Source: an uncultured Bacilli bacterium (lineage in GTDB: Bacteria > Bacillota_I > Bacilli_A > RF39 > UBA660). Taken from it: 33,281 bases of DNA. The stretch covers positions 1 through 33,281 of the forward strand of contig CALVIB010000012.1 of assembly GCA_944329375.1 (NCBI GenBank), written 5' to 3'. Under the pieces are notes generated by a model. That model was not told the origin of the DNA. It saw nothing but the letters and a program-made list of their open reading frames with translations, and did not search any database. A program made the position numbers and the translations under genes. This document shows positions 25,727-33,281 of this stretch, piece by piece. How positions within the stretch are numbered: position 1 is the first letter of the stretch; each line of letters opens with the position of its first letter.

Positions 25727-25753
25727 TAAAAAAAGCACTTATCACAAGTGCTT
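25727..25753 (-). terminator. Terminator of sortase substrate gene 2
   Basis: AAGCACTT (25753-25746) pairs with AAGTGCTT (25740-25733) across a 5-base loop and runs into seven T on the minus strand. Confidence 0.8.
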
Positions 25754-25758
25754 CCAAA

Positions 25759-26727
25759 CTAAGCTAATTTTTTGTGAGCAATAATAGCAACCACAGCACT
25801 TACAGCTAAGCCGATTACTACCATTACAATTCCGTCTGATGTTTTTGGGTTTTCTGCCTCATCTTTTACTTCATCTTTAGATCCTTCTGGAACTTCAGGA
25901 GTAACTGATGAATCAACTAACACAAATTCTCCATTTTCTTCTTTCATTTCAAAACCATCTGCAAGATAAGCACTTACATCATGTGAATAAGAACCACCAC
26001 TTACAGTAACTTTATCTTCTCCTTCATTAAAGAATACTCCTTTATTTGCATTAAAAGTTCCACCAGTAACTTCTAAAGAAGCAGTACTTGTTGAGCCTTG
26101 ATTTGTAATTAAAGAATATGCGCCTGTATTTCCTTCACTAATGGCAAATTCTCCACCTTTTATTTCCATTTTACTAGCATTATTTAAAGCCGAAAAATTA
26201 TGTGCTTGAATAAATTTACCACCTTCAATAACAGTAGTTCCTTCATTAACTAAGCCGAATACATTATCAGCTTCAGTAGTAATAGTACCACCTTTAACAG
26301 TTAAATCACCAGCATTATTTAATGCCGCACTCTTTTCACCAATAGAACTAATAAGTCCACCCTCTAAAACTAAAGTACCATCATTTTTAATAGTAGGTGC
26401 AGCTGAAGCATTAAGTTTTTTAATAGTTCCAGTTCCCTTACTATCAACAATAGTTAAAGTTCCGCCATTTTGAACCCAAATGGTTGAACAACCATCAGTA
26501 TAATTAGTAAGATTAAAACCATTTAAATCTAAAATAACAGTTTCATCTTTTCTAATTTCAATATCTTGCTTATCATTACCTTTTAAGGTCAAATACCAAA
26601 CGTTATCTTTTTGTTCAGAAGTAACATTTCCTCCTATATTATCAACGTTAATAGCCTTTACTCCCATAAAAGGAATAACCATAAATGCACATACAAATAA
26701 ACCCAAAACAATTTGTAATTTTTTCAT
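25759..26727 (-). CDS. Secreted cell-wall-anchored beta-helix protein with NPKTSDGI signal (substrate 2)
   Basis: A 322-residue protein: signal peptide 1-25 (ending GVKA), then a right-handed beta-helix built of short rungs such as GGTLTIVDSKGTG, GGLISSIGEKSAALNNAG, GGTITTEADNVFGLVNEG and GGKFIQAHNFSALNNAS. An acidic linker (EGSKDEVKDEAE) and the sorting signal NPKTSDGI (293-300) with a hydrophobic helix and HKKLA tail follow. The passenger resembles adhesins or polysaccharide-binding surface proteins; the target is unknown. AAGGAG lies 8 bases before the ATG. It is divergent from the sortase gene at 26869, its probable anchoring enzyme. Confidence 0.82.
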   Translation of the reverse strand: MKKLQIVLGLFVCAFMVIPFMGVKAINVDNIGGNVTSEQKDNVWYLTLKGNDKQDIEIRKDETVILDLNGFNLTNYTDGCSTIWVQNGGTLTIVDSKGTGTIKKLNASAAPTIKNDGTLVLEGGLISSIGEKSAALNNAGDLTVKGGTITTEADNVFGLVNEGTTVIEGGKFIQAHNFSALNNASKMEIKGGEFAISEGNTGAYSLITNQGSTSTASLEVTGGTFNANKGVFFNEGEDKVTVSGGSYSHDVSAYLADGFEMKEENGEFVLVDSSVTPEVPEGSKDEVKDEAENPKTSDGIVMVVIGLAVSAVVAIIAHKKLA

Positions 26728-26750
26728 TCAAATCTCTCCTTCCTATTATA

Positions 26751-26779
26751 ATTATATCAAATAAAAAAAAATTAAACAA
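26751..26779 (-). promoter_or_regulatory. Promoter of sortase substrate gene 2
   Basis: TTGTTT (26779-26774), a 17-bp spacer rich in T and TATAAT (26756-26751) with TGA upstream. Confidence 0.6.
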
Positions 26780-26837
26780 GCGAACAAATCAAATTATGAA
26801 TAAAATGTGAAAAATGATGTCAAGGATATACAAACTA

Positions 26838-26846
26838 TGTTATAAT
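26838..26846 (+). promoter_or_regulatory. Extended -10 promoter of the sortase gene
   Basis: TGTTATAAT, a perfect extended -10; the hexamer 17 bp upstream (TGTCAA) is a poor -35. It is divergent from the promoter of substrate gene 2. Confidence 0.5.
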
Positions 26847-26868
26847 TATTAAAGTTAGGAGAATAAAT

Positions 26869-27717
26869 ATGCACAATAATGGGCGAATAACTAGAGCAGA
26901 ATATAAAAAAAGAAAAATAAAAAAGAAAATAATTTGGTATACGGTTTTCATCATCAGCTTAATTGTCTTTGTCATATGCATATTAAAAATATTTTTATGG
27001 AATCAAGACAATAAAGATATAGACAAAATTACCAAAGAAATTAATACAGAAAAAATTACTAAAGAAATACCATCAGAAACAGCAGAAAACATAAACCCCC
27101 CAGAAAATAAAAAAGATGACTATTGGGATTACATTAAAATGGATATGTTATCTGTCGATTTCAATGAGTTAAAAAAGAAAAATAATGATACCGTAGGCTT
27201 TATAAAAGTTAATGGAACAAATGTTAACTATCCTATAGTTCAATCAAACGATAATAAATATTATTTAAAACACGCCTTTGATAAAACCGCAAATTCAGCA
27301 GGATGGGTTTTTGCCGATTATCGAAATAACATGGTAGATTTTGACAAAAACACGGTTATATATGGTCATAGCCGTTCAAATCAAACAGTTTTTGGAAGTC
27401 TTAAAAAAGTTCTTAATAAATCATGGTATAGCAATAAAGATAATCATATAATAAAACTTTCAACACCAACAGAAAATTCATTATGGCAAATAGTCAGTAT
27501 TTATACAATCCAACCAGAAAGTTATTATATAACAACTAAATTTTCAAATACCCAATTTCAAACATTTATAAAAACAATAAAAGAAAGAAGTCAAATAAAC
27601 TTTAGTGGAACAATAAATGAAAACGATAAAATACTAACCCTATCAACCTGTGAAGATACCGCAGGAACAAGAAGATTAGTAATTCATGCTAAATTAATAA
27701 AATTAGACAAAAGATAA
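26869..27717 (+). CDS. Class B-like sortase
   Basis: A membrane-anchored transpeptidase of 282 residues that joins surface proteins to the cell wall. It has a short cytoplasmic basic N-terminus, a transmembrane helix (about 21-43), a linker, and a sortase barrel starting GFIKVNGTNVNYPIVQ. Catalytic residues are visible: His167 in VIYGHS, Cys261 in TLSTCED and Arg269 in TRRLVIHAKL. The N-terminal VNGTNxNYPxVQ and the TLSTC context are those of class B enzymes, which use NPxT-type motifs; both neighbouring surface proteins carry NPKTSD. AGGAGA lies upstream of the ATG. Alternative class D/E assignment cannot be excluded without alignment. Confidence 0.9.
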   Translation: MHNNGRITRAEYKKRKIKKKIIWYTVFIISLIVFVICILKIFLWNQDNKDIDKITKEINTEKITKEIPSETAENINPPENKKDDYWDYIKMDMLSVDFNELKKKNNDTVGFIKVNGTNVNYPIVQSNDNKYYLKHAFDKTANSAGWVFADYRNNMVDFDKNTVIYGHSRSNQTVFGSLKKVLNKSWYSNKDNHIIKLSTPTENSLWQIVSIYTIQPESYYITTKFSNTQFQTFIKTIKERSQINFSGTINENDKILTLSTCEDTAGTRRLVIHAKLIKLDKR

Positions 27718-27746
27718 ACCCTTTAAGATAAATCCTAAAGGGTTTT
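27716..27746. terminator. Bidirectional terminator between convergent genes
   Basis: AAACCCTTTA (27716-27725) pairs perfectly with TAAAGGGTTT (27736-27745) over a 10-base loop. It overlaps the stop codons of both the sortase and the convergent gene. Confidence 0.75.
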
Positions 27747-28380
27747 AAATTTGAGCATAATTTATAATAACAGACATATCCTTACGAACATCAGTTGCAG
27801 AAGAAGCACTTCTATTATACATAGCTGTAACCGTCATATCAACAGACTCTCCAGCCTTTAACTCATCTCCTAAGCTAATTCCCCCAACTGAATATATAAT
27901 TTGGTCATCAGGTTTATTTTCTGGAATAATATAAATACTATCCACTTTTGCATCCATAGTTCCACTATTTTTTATAGTTAAATTATAAACTATTTTATCT
28001 CCTGGACCAGATAAAGAAATATAAAAGTTAGCTTTATTACTTGTAAAAGATGGCTTTCCTAATTCCTTAGCTCCACCAACAATATCATTAATTTCCATAT
28101 TTATAAATCCAATATTCCAAGCTCCAGAATCAGCAGCCTGTTGCCTTGCATTAAAGCCCAAAGGCTGTGCGAATGTCGCATACCATACAATTAAAAATGC
28201 ACCAATAGCCACCAAAATAATAACTATTTTATTTGTAGACTGTTTAGACATTTTAATATGACGGTCCTTTGCTTCTTTAATTTCATCTGCATGAGGTTCC
28301 CATAATTCTAAAGTTTCAATCTCATCATCATTTATATTTTCATCTCTAACAGTATCATCTTTATTAAATTTATCATTCAT
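27745..28380 (-). CDS. Membrane-anchored exported protein, function unknown
   Basis: A 211-residue protein with an acidic cytoplasmic N-terminus (about 45 residues), one transmembrane helix (about 51-70, IVIILVAIGAFLIVWYATFA) and an extracellular beta-rich domain of about 135 residues. The segment KIVYNLTIKNSGTMDAKVDSIYI resembles immunoglobulin-like or TasA/DUF11-like strands, but I cannot place it in a family. The ATG at 28380 is chosen because AAGGA lies 9 bases upstream; the ATG at 28389 directly abuts that site. It is convergent with the sortase but has no sorting signal. Confidence 0.65.
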   Translation of the reverse strand: MNDKFNKDDTVRDENINDDEIETLELWEPHADEIKEAKDRHIKMSKQSTNKIVIILVAIGAFLIVWYATFAQPLGFNARQQAADSGAWNIGFINMEINDIVGGAKELGKPSFTSNKANFYISLSGPGDKIVYNLTIKNSGTMDAKVDSIYIIPENKPDDQIIYSVGGISLGDELKAGESVDMTVTAMYNRSASSATDVRKDMSVIINYAQI

Positions 28381-28412
28381 AAATATCATTCCTTACTGTT
28401 TACTCTAAAAAT

Positions 28413-28441
28413 AGTATATCATAAACATTTTTTTTAAGCAA
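28413..28441 (-). promoter_or_regulatory. Promoter of the exported protein gene
   Basis: TTGCTT (28441-28436), a 17-bp spacer and TATACT (28418-28413) with TGA upstream. Confidence 0.5.
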
Positions 28442-28494
28442 TTATATTTCATAATTTATTTTTTTAATACATAATCTTTACTAAAGGAGGACCT

Positions 28495-30364
<1,870 letters not shown>

Positions 30365-30403
30365 AATTAATATATTAATAAATTTCCAAATAAAAATCAA
30401 TGC

Positions 30404-30628
30404 TTACATATACTTTTGCATTGATTTCATCATTTGATTAACTTGTTTTTGACTTGGTGTTCTACCCATTCCAGACATCATTGCCTTAATCATTTTTTCA
30501 TTAATAGGTGGATTTTCTTTAAGTTGTTTCTTCATTATCTTCTTAGCAATTAAAAAGCCAATAATAACACCTACAATTAATCCTCCTAAAACCTTTAATA
30601 AATCTAATAAAAATGCTCCCCAATCCAT
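30404..30628 (-). CDS. YneF-like (UPF0154) small membrane protein
   Basis: A 74-residue protein with an N-terminal transmembrane helix (about 12-28, [16 protein letters not shown]) followed by [23 protein letters not shown] and [17 protein letters not shown]. This matches the UPF0154/YneF family. In B. subtilis yneF also lies near lexA and yneA. Function not established. AGGAGG lies 8 bases before the ATG. Confidence 0.88.
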   Translation of the reverse strand: MDWGAFLLDLLKVLGGLIVGVIIGFLIAKKIMKKQLKENPPINEKMIKAMMSGMGRTPSQKQVNQMMKSMQKYM

Positions 30629-30694
30629 TTTATCCGCCTCCTATAGAGTAATTTTACTAAAAAAACATTTAAATAGCAAGCTTTTTAGAAATTT

Positions 30695-30826
30695 TTATGC
30701 GTTTTCTTTAACCAAATTATCATTAGAATGGCTTTGAATAGTCACATTCTCTGACGCACTAATATAACTTACTCCTAAAATCATAACTACTAAAATAATA
30801 ACAGATTTACACTTTAAAAATTCCAT
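30695..30826 (-). CDS. SOS-regulated single-pass membrane microprotein (yneA position)
   Basis: A 43-residue ORF: MEFLKCK, one transmembrane helix (about 8-24, SVIILVVMILGVSYISA) and a polar tail ending LVKENA. The ATG at 30826 has GGGGAGG 8 bases upstream; an earlier ATG (30833) falls 1 base after that site and stops after 8 codons. A consensus promoter with a LexA box between -35 and -10 drives it divergently from lexA. In B. subtilis this position holds yneA, an SOS-induced division inhibitor with one helix and a LysM domain; this protein has no LysM. A cell-division inhibitor role is inferred from position, regulation and topology, not homology. Confidence 0.7.
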   Translation of the reverse strand: MEFLKCKSVIILVVMILGVSYISASENVTIQSHSNDNLVKENA

Positions 30827-30853
30827 ATTTCATACCTCCCCTTCGACAAATTA

Positions 30854-30882
30854 ATCATATCACGAACAAATATTCGTGTCAA
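30854..30882 (-). promoter_or_regulatory. Promoter of the SOS microprotein
   Basis: TTGACA (30882-30877), a 17-bp spacer and TATGAT (30859-30854) with TGA upstream. The spacer is filled by LexA box 1. Confidence 0.8.
30863..30876. promoter_or_regulatory. LexA/DinR box 1
   Basis: CGAACAAATATTCG, one mismatch from the Gram-positive SOS consensus CGAAC-N4-GTTCG. It is extended to CACGAA/TTCGTG at 30861-30878 and placed between -35 and -10 of the microprotein promoter. Confidence 0.85.
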
Positions 30883-30890
30883 TATATTTT

Positions 30891-30906
30891 TCAAACAAAT
30901 GTTTGA
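30891..30906. promoter_or_regulatory. LexA/DinR box 2
   Basis: TCAAACAAATGTTTGA, arms TCAAAC/GTTTGA around AAAT, a variant of the same operator. It overlaps the -35 of the lexA promoter, giving autoregulation. Confidence 0.75.
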
Positions 30907-30931
30907 CCAAATTAAAAATATATGTTAAAAT
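30903..30931 (+). promoter_or_regulatory. Sigma-A promoter of lexA
   Basis: TTGACC, a 17-bp spacer and TAAAAT with TGT upstream, 28 bp before the lexA ATG. Confidence 0.7.
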
Positions 30932-30959
30932 GTGTATATAATAATTTAGGAGGAAATAT

Positions 30960-31577
30960 ATGGAAAAATTAACCCGCCGTCAAACTGACGTTTTAAACTA
31001 TGTAAAAAGCTATATTGTCTCACATGGCTACCCACCAACAGTAAGAGAAATTGGTAAAGCCTTAGATATCTCATCTCCAGCAACTATCCATGCCCATTTA
31101 GAAAATCTAGAAAAAAAAGGATTTATCAAAAAAGAAAATTCTAAAAATAGAGCCATTGAATTATTAGTAAAAAATGAATTTGAACCAGAAAACGATTTAG
31201 TCGCTGAAGTTCCACTATTAGGTAAAATTACCGCTGGCTCCCCTATTGAAGCCATTGAAATGCCAGATGAATACTTTGCCATTCCTAGTTACCTACTTCC
31301 AAAAGGAAAAGAAGTATTTACTTTAAAAGTCGATGGTACAAGTATGATAAATGCAGGAATATTAGATGGCGATATTGTTATAGTAGAAAGAAAAAATACT
31401 GCTAGAAACGGAGAAATCGTTGTAGCTATGACTGATGAAAATGAAGTAACCCTTAAAACTTTTTATAAAGAAAAAGGCCATTTTAGACTTCAACCAGAAA
31501 ATGACACTATGGAACCAATAATCTTAGAAAATGTCACTATTTTAGGTAAAGCAATTGGCTTATATAGAAAAATATAA
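30960..31577 (+). CDS. lexA: SOS response repressor LexA
   Basis: A 205-residue repressor. The N-terminal winged helix (1-70) includes GYPPTVREIGKALDISSPATIH. The self-cleavage site is Ala92-Gly93 in ITAGSP, and the latent protease dyad is Ser128 (DGTSM) and Lys166 (VTLKTFY). RecA filaments trigger cleavage and derepression. AGGAGG stands 6 bases before the ATG. Two operators in the divergent region control it and the microprotein gene. Confidence 0.97.
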   Translation: MEKLTRRQTDVLNYVKSYIVSHGYPPTVREIGKALDISSPATIHAHLENLEKKGFIKKENSKNRAIELLVKNEFEPENDLVAEVPLLGKITAGSPIEAIEMPDEYFAIPSYLLPKGKEVFTLKVDGTSMINAGILDGDIVIVERKNTARNGEIVVAMTDENEVTLKTFYKEKGHFRLQPENDTMEPIILENVTILGKAIGLYRKI

Positions 31578-31604
31578 CGTACTAAACTAAGTACGTTATT
31601 TTAT
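31574..31604. terminator. Bidirectional terminator after lexA
   Basis: ATAACGTACT (31574-31583) pairs with AGTACGTTAT (31590-31599) across 6 bases, with a T-rich end on both strands. It overlaps the lexA stop and serves the convergent pilin-like gene as well. Confidence 0.75.
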
Positions 31605-31613
31605 ATAATAAAA

Positions 31614-31973
31614 TTATTCTTCATATATAATATATTCTAATTTTTTATTGTTACTTCTTTTAACACAAACTCTCATATTAACATCAAACAAATCATTCGT
31701 TTTTGGATTTTTTATATCAAGCGGTAAATAGCCTCCTTTTTGTAATTCCTCAATTGTTTTACAGGCCAAAGCATTATTTTCTGGTAATTCCGATAAATGT
31801 TCAGAATAATAATCTTGACAGCCTTTTTTTATCTGTTCAATCTGTACATCATATAAATTCTCCTTACTTTGGCTAAGAGAACGATTAATTACTGGAACTG
31901 TAATAATAGCAATAATACCCAAAACTGCTACAACACCTAATAATTCTATCAAAGTAAATCCTTTATTATTCAT
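31614..31973 (-). CDS. Type IV pilin/pseudopilin-like protein (ComGC-type prepilin)
   Basis: A 119-residue protein with a very short class III signal, MNNKG|FTLIELLGVVAVLGII (Gly5, Phe6, Glu10), the usual N-terminal helix, and a small globular tail with three cysteines (in KKGCQDYY, LACKTIEE and RVCVKR). The tail motif EELQKGGYLP...KLEYIIYEE resembles that of the pilin domain of the rpe fusion (KELQDGG...FEYNVIYE). The ATG at 31973 has GGGTGG 4 bases upstream, better than the ATG at 31985. No pilus assembly ATPase, platform protein or prepilin peptidase is in the window. Confidence 0.85.
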   Translation of the reverse strand: MNNKGFTLIELLGVVAVLGIIAIITVPVINRSLSQSKENLYDVQIEQIKKGCQDYYSEHLSELPENNALACKTIEELQKGGYLPLDIKNPKTNDLFDVNMRVCVKRSNNKKLEYIIYEE

Positions 31974-32017
31974 ATTACCACCCATAATTATAATATCATA
32001 TTTTTTAACTAAATAAA

Positions 32018-32045
32018 ATTAAAAAAGTAACTATTAAAAGTTACT
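32018..32045 (-). terminator. Terminator of xseA-xseB
   Basis: AGTAACT (32045-32039) pairs with AGTTACT (32032-32026) across 6 bases, followed by six T on the minus strand; overlaps the xseB stop. Confidence 0.65.
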
Positions 32046-32262
32046 CTGAAACTTCAAAATCTTCCAAATTACCATTTTCTGTAACAATCTTATTAACCTT
32101 AGTTTCAATATTTTTAAGTTCACTATCACACTCTTTAACAAGCTTCATAGCTTCAGTATATTTTTTTATAGAATCATCTAAAGAAACATCTCCATTTTCT
32201 AATTCATTGATAATATCCTCTAATTCTTTAATTTTATCTTCAAATTTTTTTTCTTTTGACAT
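32041..32262 (-). CDS. xseB: Exodeoxyribonuclease VII small subunit
   Basis: A 73-residue helical protein with the XseB signature FEDKIKELEDIINELENGDVSLDDSIKKYTEAMKL-type layout: two antiparallel helices. It binds XseA in large excess and is needed for activity. The ATG overlaps the xseA stop (TAATG), with AAGGAGG upstream, so translation is coupled. Confidence 0.95.
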   Translation of the reverse strand: MSKEKKFEDKIKELEDIINELENGDVSLDDSIKKYTEAMKLVKECDSELKNIETKVNKIVTENGNLEDFEVSE

Positions 32263-33281
32263 TATTTATCCTCCTTCACATTAATTACCTTACTTTGAAT
32301 AACTCCATCAGTAAGTTTAATATCCAATAAATCATTTTCTTTAACTTCTTTAACACTTTTGAGCGCTAGAGAATTTAAATAAGTTATACTATATCCTCTT
32401 TTTAAAATATTTAAAGGATTCAAAAGTTCTAATTTTTCGATAATATTTTTTACCTCTAAAATTTTATCTTTATATAAAAGTTTGGGATTAGTTAAAACAT
32501 AACTTTTTTTAATCTTTTCCATCTCATTTTTTAATCTATCTACTTTACCTAACATTAAATCATTTAACTTGCTATTCATTAAATCTAAACTTTGCTTTTT
32601 ATTTTCATACATAATCATTGGATTTTTAATAACAAATGAATTTTTAATAGAATCTAAATAAAGTTTTAAATAATTTACTCTTTTTAAAACACTTTCATTA
32701 AGTCTAATAGATAACTGACTAATATATTTTTTTAAATCACTCATATTAGGCACTGCTAGTTCTGCAGCAGCTGTTGGTGTAGGTGCTCTTAAATCAGCCA
32801 CAAAATCAGCAATTGTAAAATCAACCTCATGTCCAACTGCACTAATTATAGGTACCTTAGAATTATAAATAGCTCTCGCCACCACTTCTTCATTAAACGG
32901 CCATAAATCTTCAATAGAACCTCCACCACGGCCAACTATCAAAACATCTAAATCATAATTCTGAGCCATTTCAATATTACGAACAATATCATCTTTCGCA
33001 TTCTCTCCCTGCACTAAAGTAGGAAATAAAATAGTCTCACAAATTGGAAATCTTCTTTTAATAGTTGTTATAATATCTCTGATAGCTGCTCCTGTACTAG
33101 CGGTTACAATACCAACTCTTTTAGGAATTTTAGGAATTTTCTTCTTATGTGTTTTATTAAACAATCCTTCTTTTTGTAATTTTTCCTTTAACTGTTCATA
33201 AGCTATATATAAATTACCAACACCATCTTCAAGCATTTCATCGACATATATTTGATAACTTCCCATAGCCTCATATACACT
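32262..33281 (-). CDS. xseA: Exodeoxyribonuclease VII large subunit (5' end cut by the window)
   Basis: The frame is open to the window edge (first codons S-V-Y-E-A before MGSYQIYVDEM), so the N-terminal OB-fold of about 100 residues lies outside. The catalytic core includes KRVGIVTASTGAAIRDI, DVLIVGRGGGSIEDLWPFNEE, SAVGHEVDFTIADFVADLRAPTPTAAAELA, then the long coiled-coil arm that binds XseB. The enzyme degrades single-stranded DNA from both ends in mismatch and other repair. Confidence 0.95.
   Translation of the reverse strand, partial: SVYEAMGSYQIYVDEMLEDGVGNLYIAYEQLKEKLQKEGLFNKTHKKKIPKIPKRVGIVTASTGAAIRDIITTIKRRFPICETILFPTLVQGENAKDDIVRNIEMAQNYDLDVLIVGRGGGSIEDLWPFNEEVVARAIYNSKVPIISAVGHEVDFTIADFVADLRAPTPTAAAELAVPNMSDLKKYISQLSIRLNESVLKRVNYLKLYLDSIKNSFVIKNPMIMYENKKQSLDLMNSKLNDLMLGKVDRLKNEMEKIKKSYVLTNPKLLYKDKILEVKNIIEKLELLNPLNILKRGYSITYLNSLALKSVKEVKENDLLDIKLTDGVIQSKVINVKEDK

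Noticed and set aside
31640-31720. NPKTND inside the pilin-like protein, similar to the sortase motif
   Set aside because: It is internal, with no following hydrophobic helix or basic tail; it is part of the pilin globular domain.

Overview
The window is strongly A+T-rich bacterial DNA with the standard genetic code: Trp is TGG, and TGA acts as a stop at several genes, including the relA/dtd and prpC/prkC overlaps. The gene content and order point to an endospore-forming, anaerobic, low-GC Bacillota, probably an uncultured gut lineage of class Bacilli. The markers are spoIIGA-sigE, spoVB, relA-dtd, prpC-prkC-rsgA-rpe, a LexA locus with Gram-positive SOS boxes, a proline T-box and pyruvate:ferredoxin oxidoreductase. 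The lineage assignment is inference; the gene content is read directly. Most genes lie on the minus strand and are described here in transcription order, from high to low coordinates.

Right part (33281 to 26728). This holds xseA (5' end cut by the window)-xseB, a solo type IV pilin/pseudopilin-like gene, and lexA. Divergent from lexA is a 43-codon membrane microprotein gene controlled by two LexA boxes, a likely SOS-induced division inhibitor in the position of yneA. Next come a YneF-like gene, a small gene with a possible Cys-His-Asp triad overlapping tgt, a DUF3792-type membrane protein, a membrane-anchored exported protein, and a class B-like sortase.

Middle (26727 to 20759). Two secreted, wall-anchored proteins end in the same NPKTSDGI sorting signal and are the probable substrates of the neighbouring sortase. 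A solo IS605-type tnpB with a candidate omega-RNA sits between them. Then follow a DUF2779 nuclease-like gene, rpoZ and secG.

Centre (20749 to 11811). This is a tightly packed operon: rlmN, prpC, prkC, rsgA, rpe and nifJ, with gaps from a 4-bp overlap to 12 bp. The rpe gene is fused in frame to a complete prepilin-like domain, the strangest coding feature of the window. A short peptide ORF with a canonical slippery heptamer follows upstream of a transglutaminase-like gene.

Left part (11795 to 1). Here are the transglutaminase-like gene, spoVB (plus strand), an unknown plus-strand gene, and comN-like, relA, dtd and an AI-2E-family permease in overlapping order. A consensus promoter and a proline T-box leader precede proS, which is followed by spoIIGA, sigE and a TPR-containing glycosyltransferase. 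The first ten bases appear to hold the start of another minus-strand gene.

No rRNA, tRNA or CRISPR array was seen. Many promoters share a 17-bp spacer and an extended TGn -10 element.
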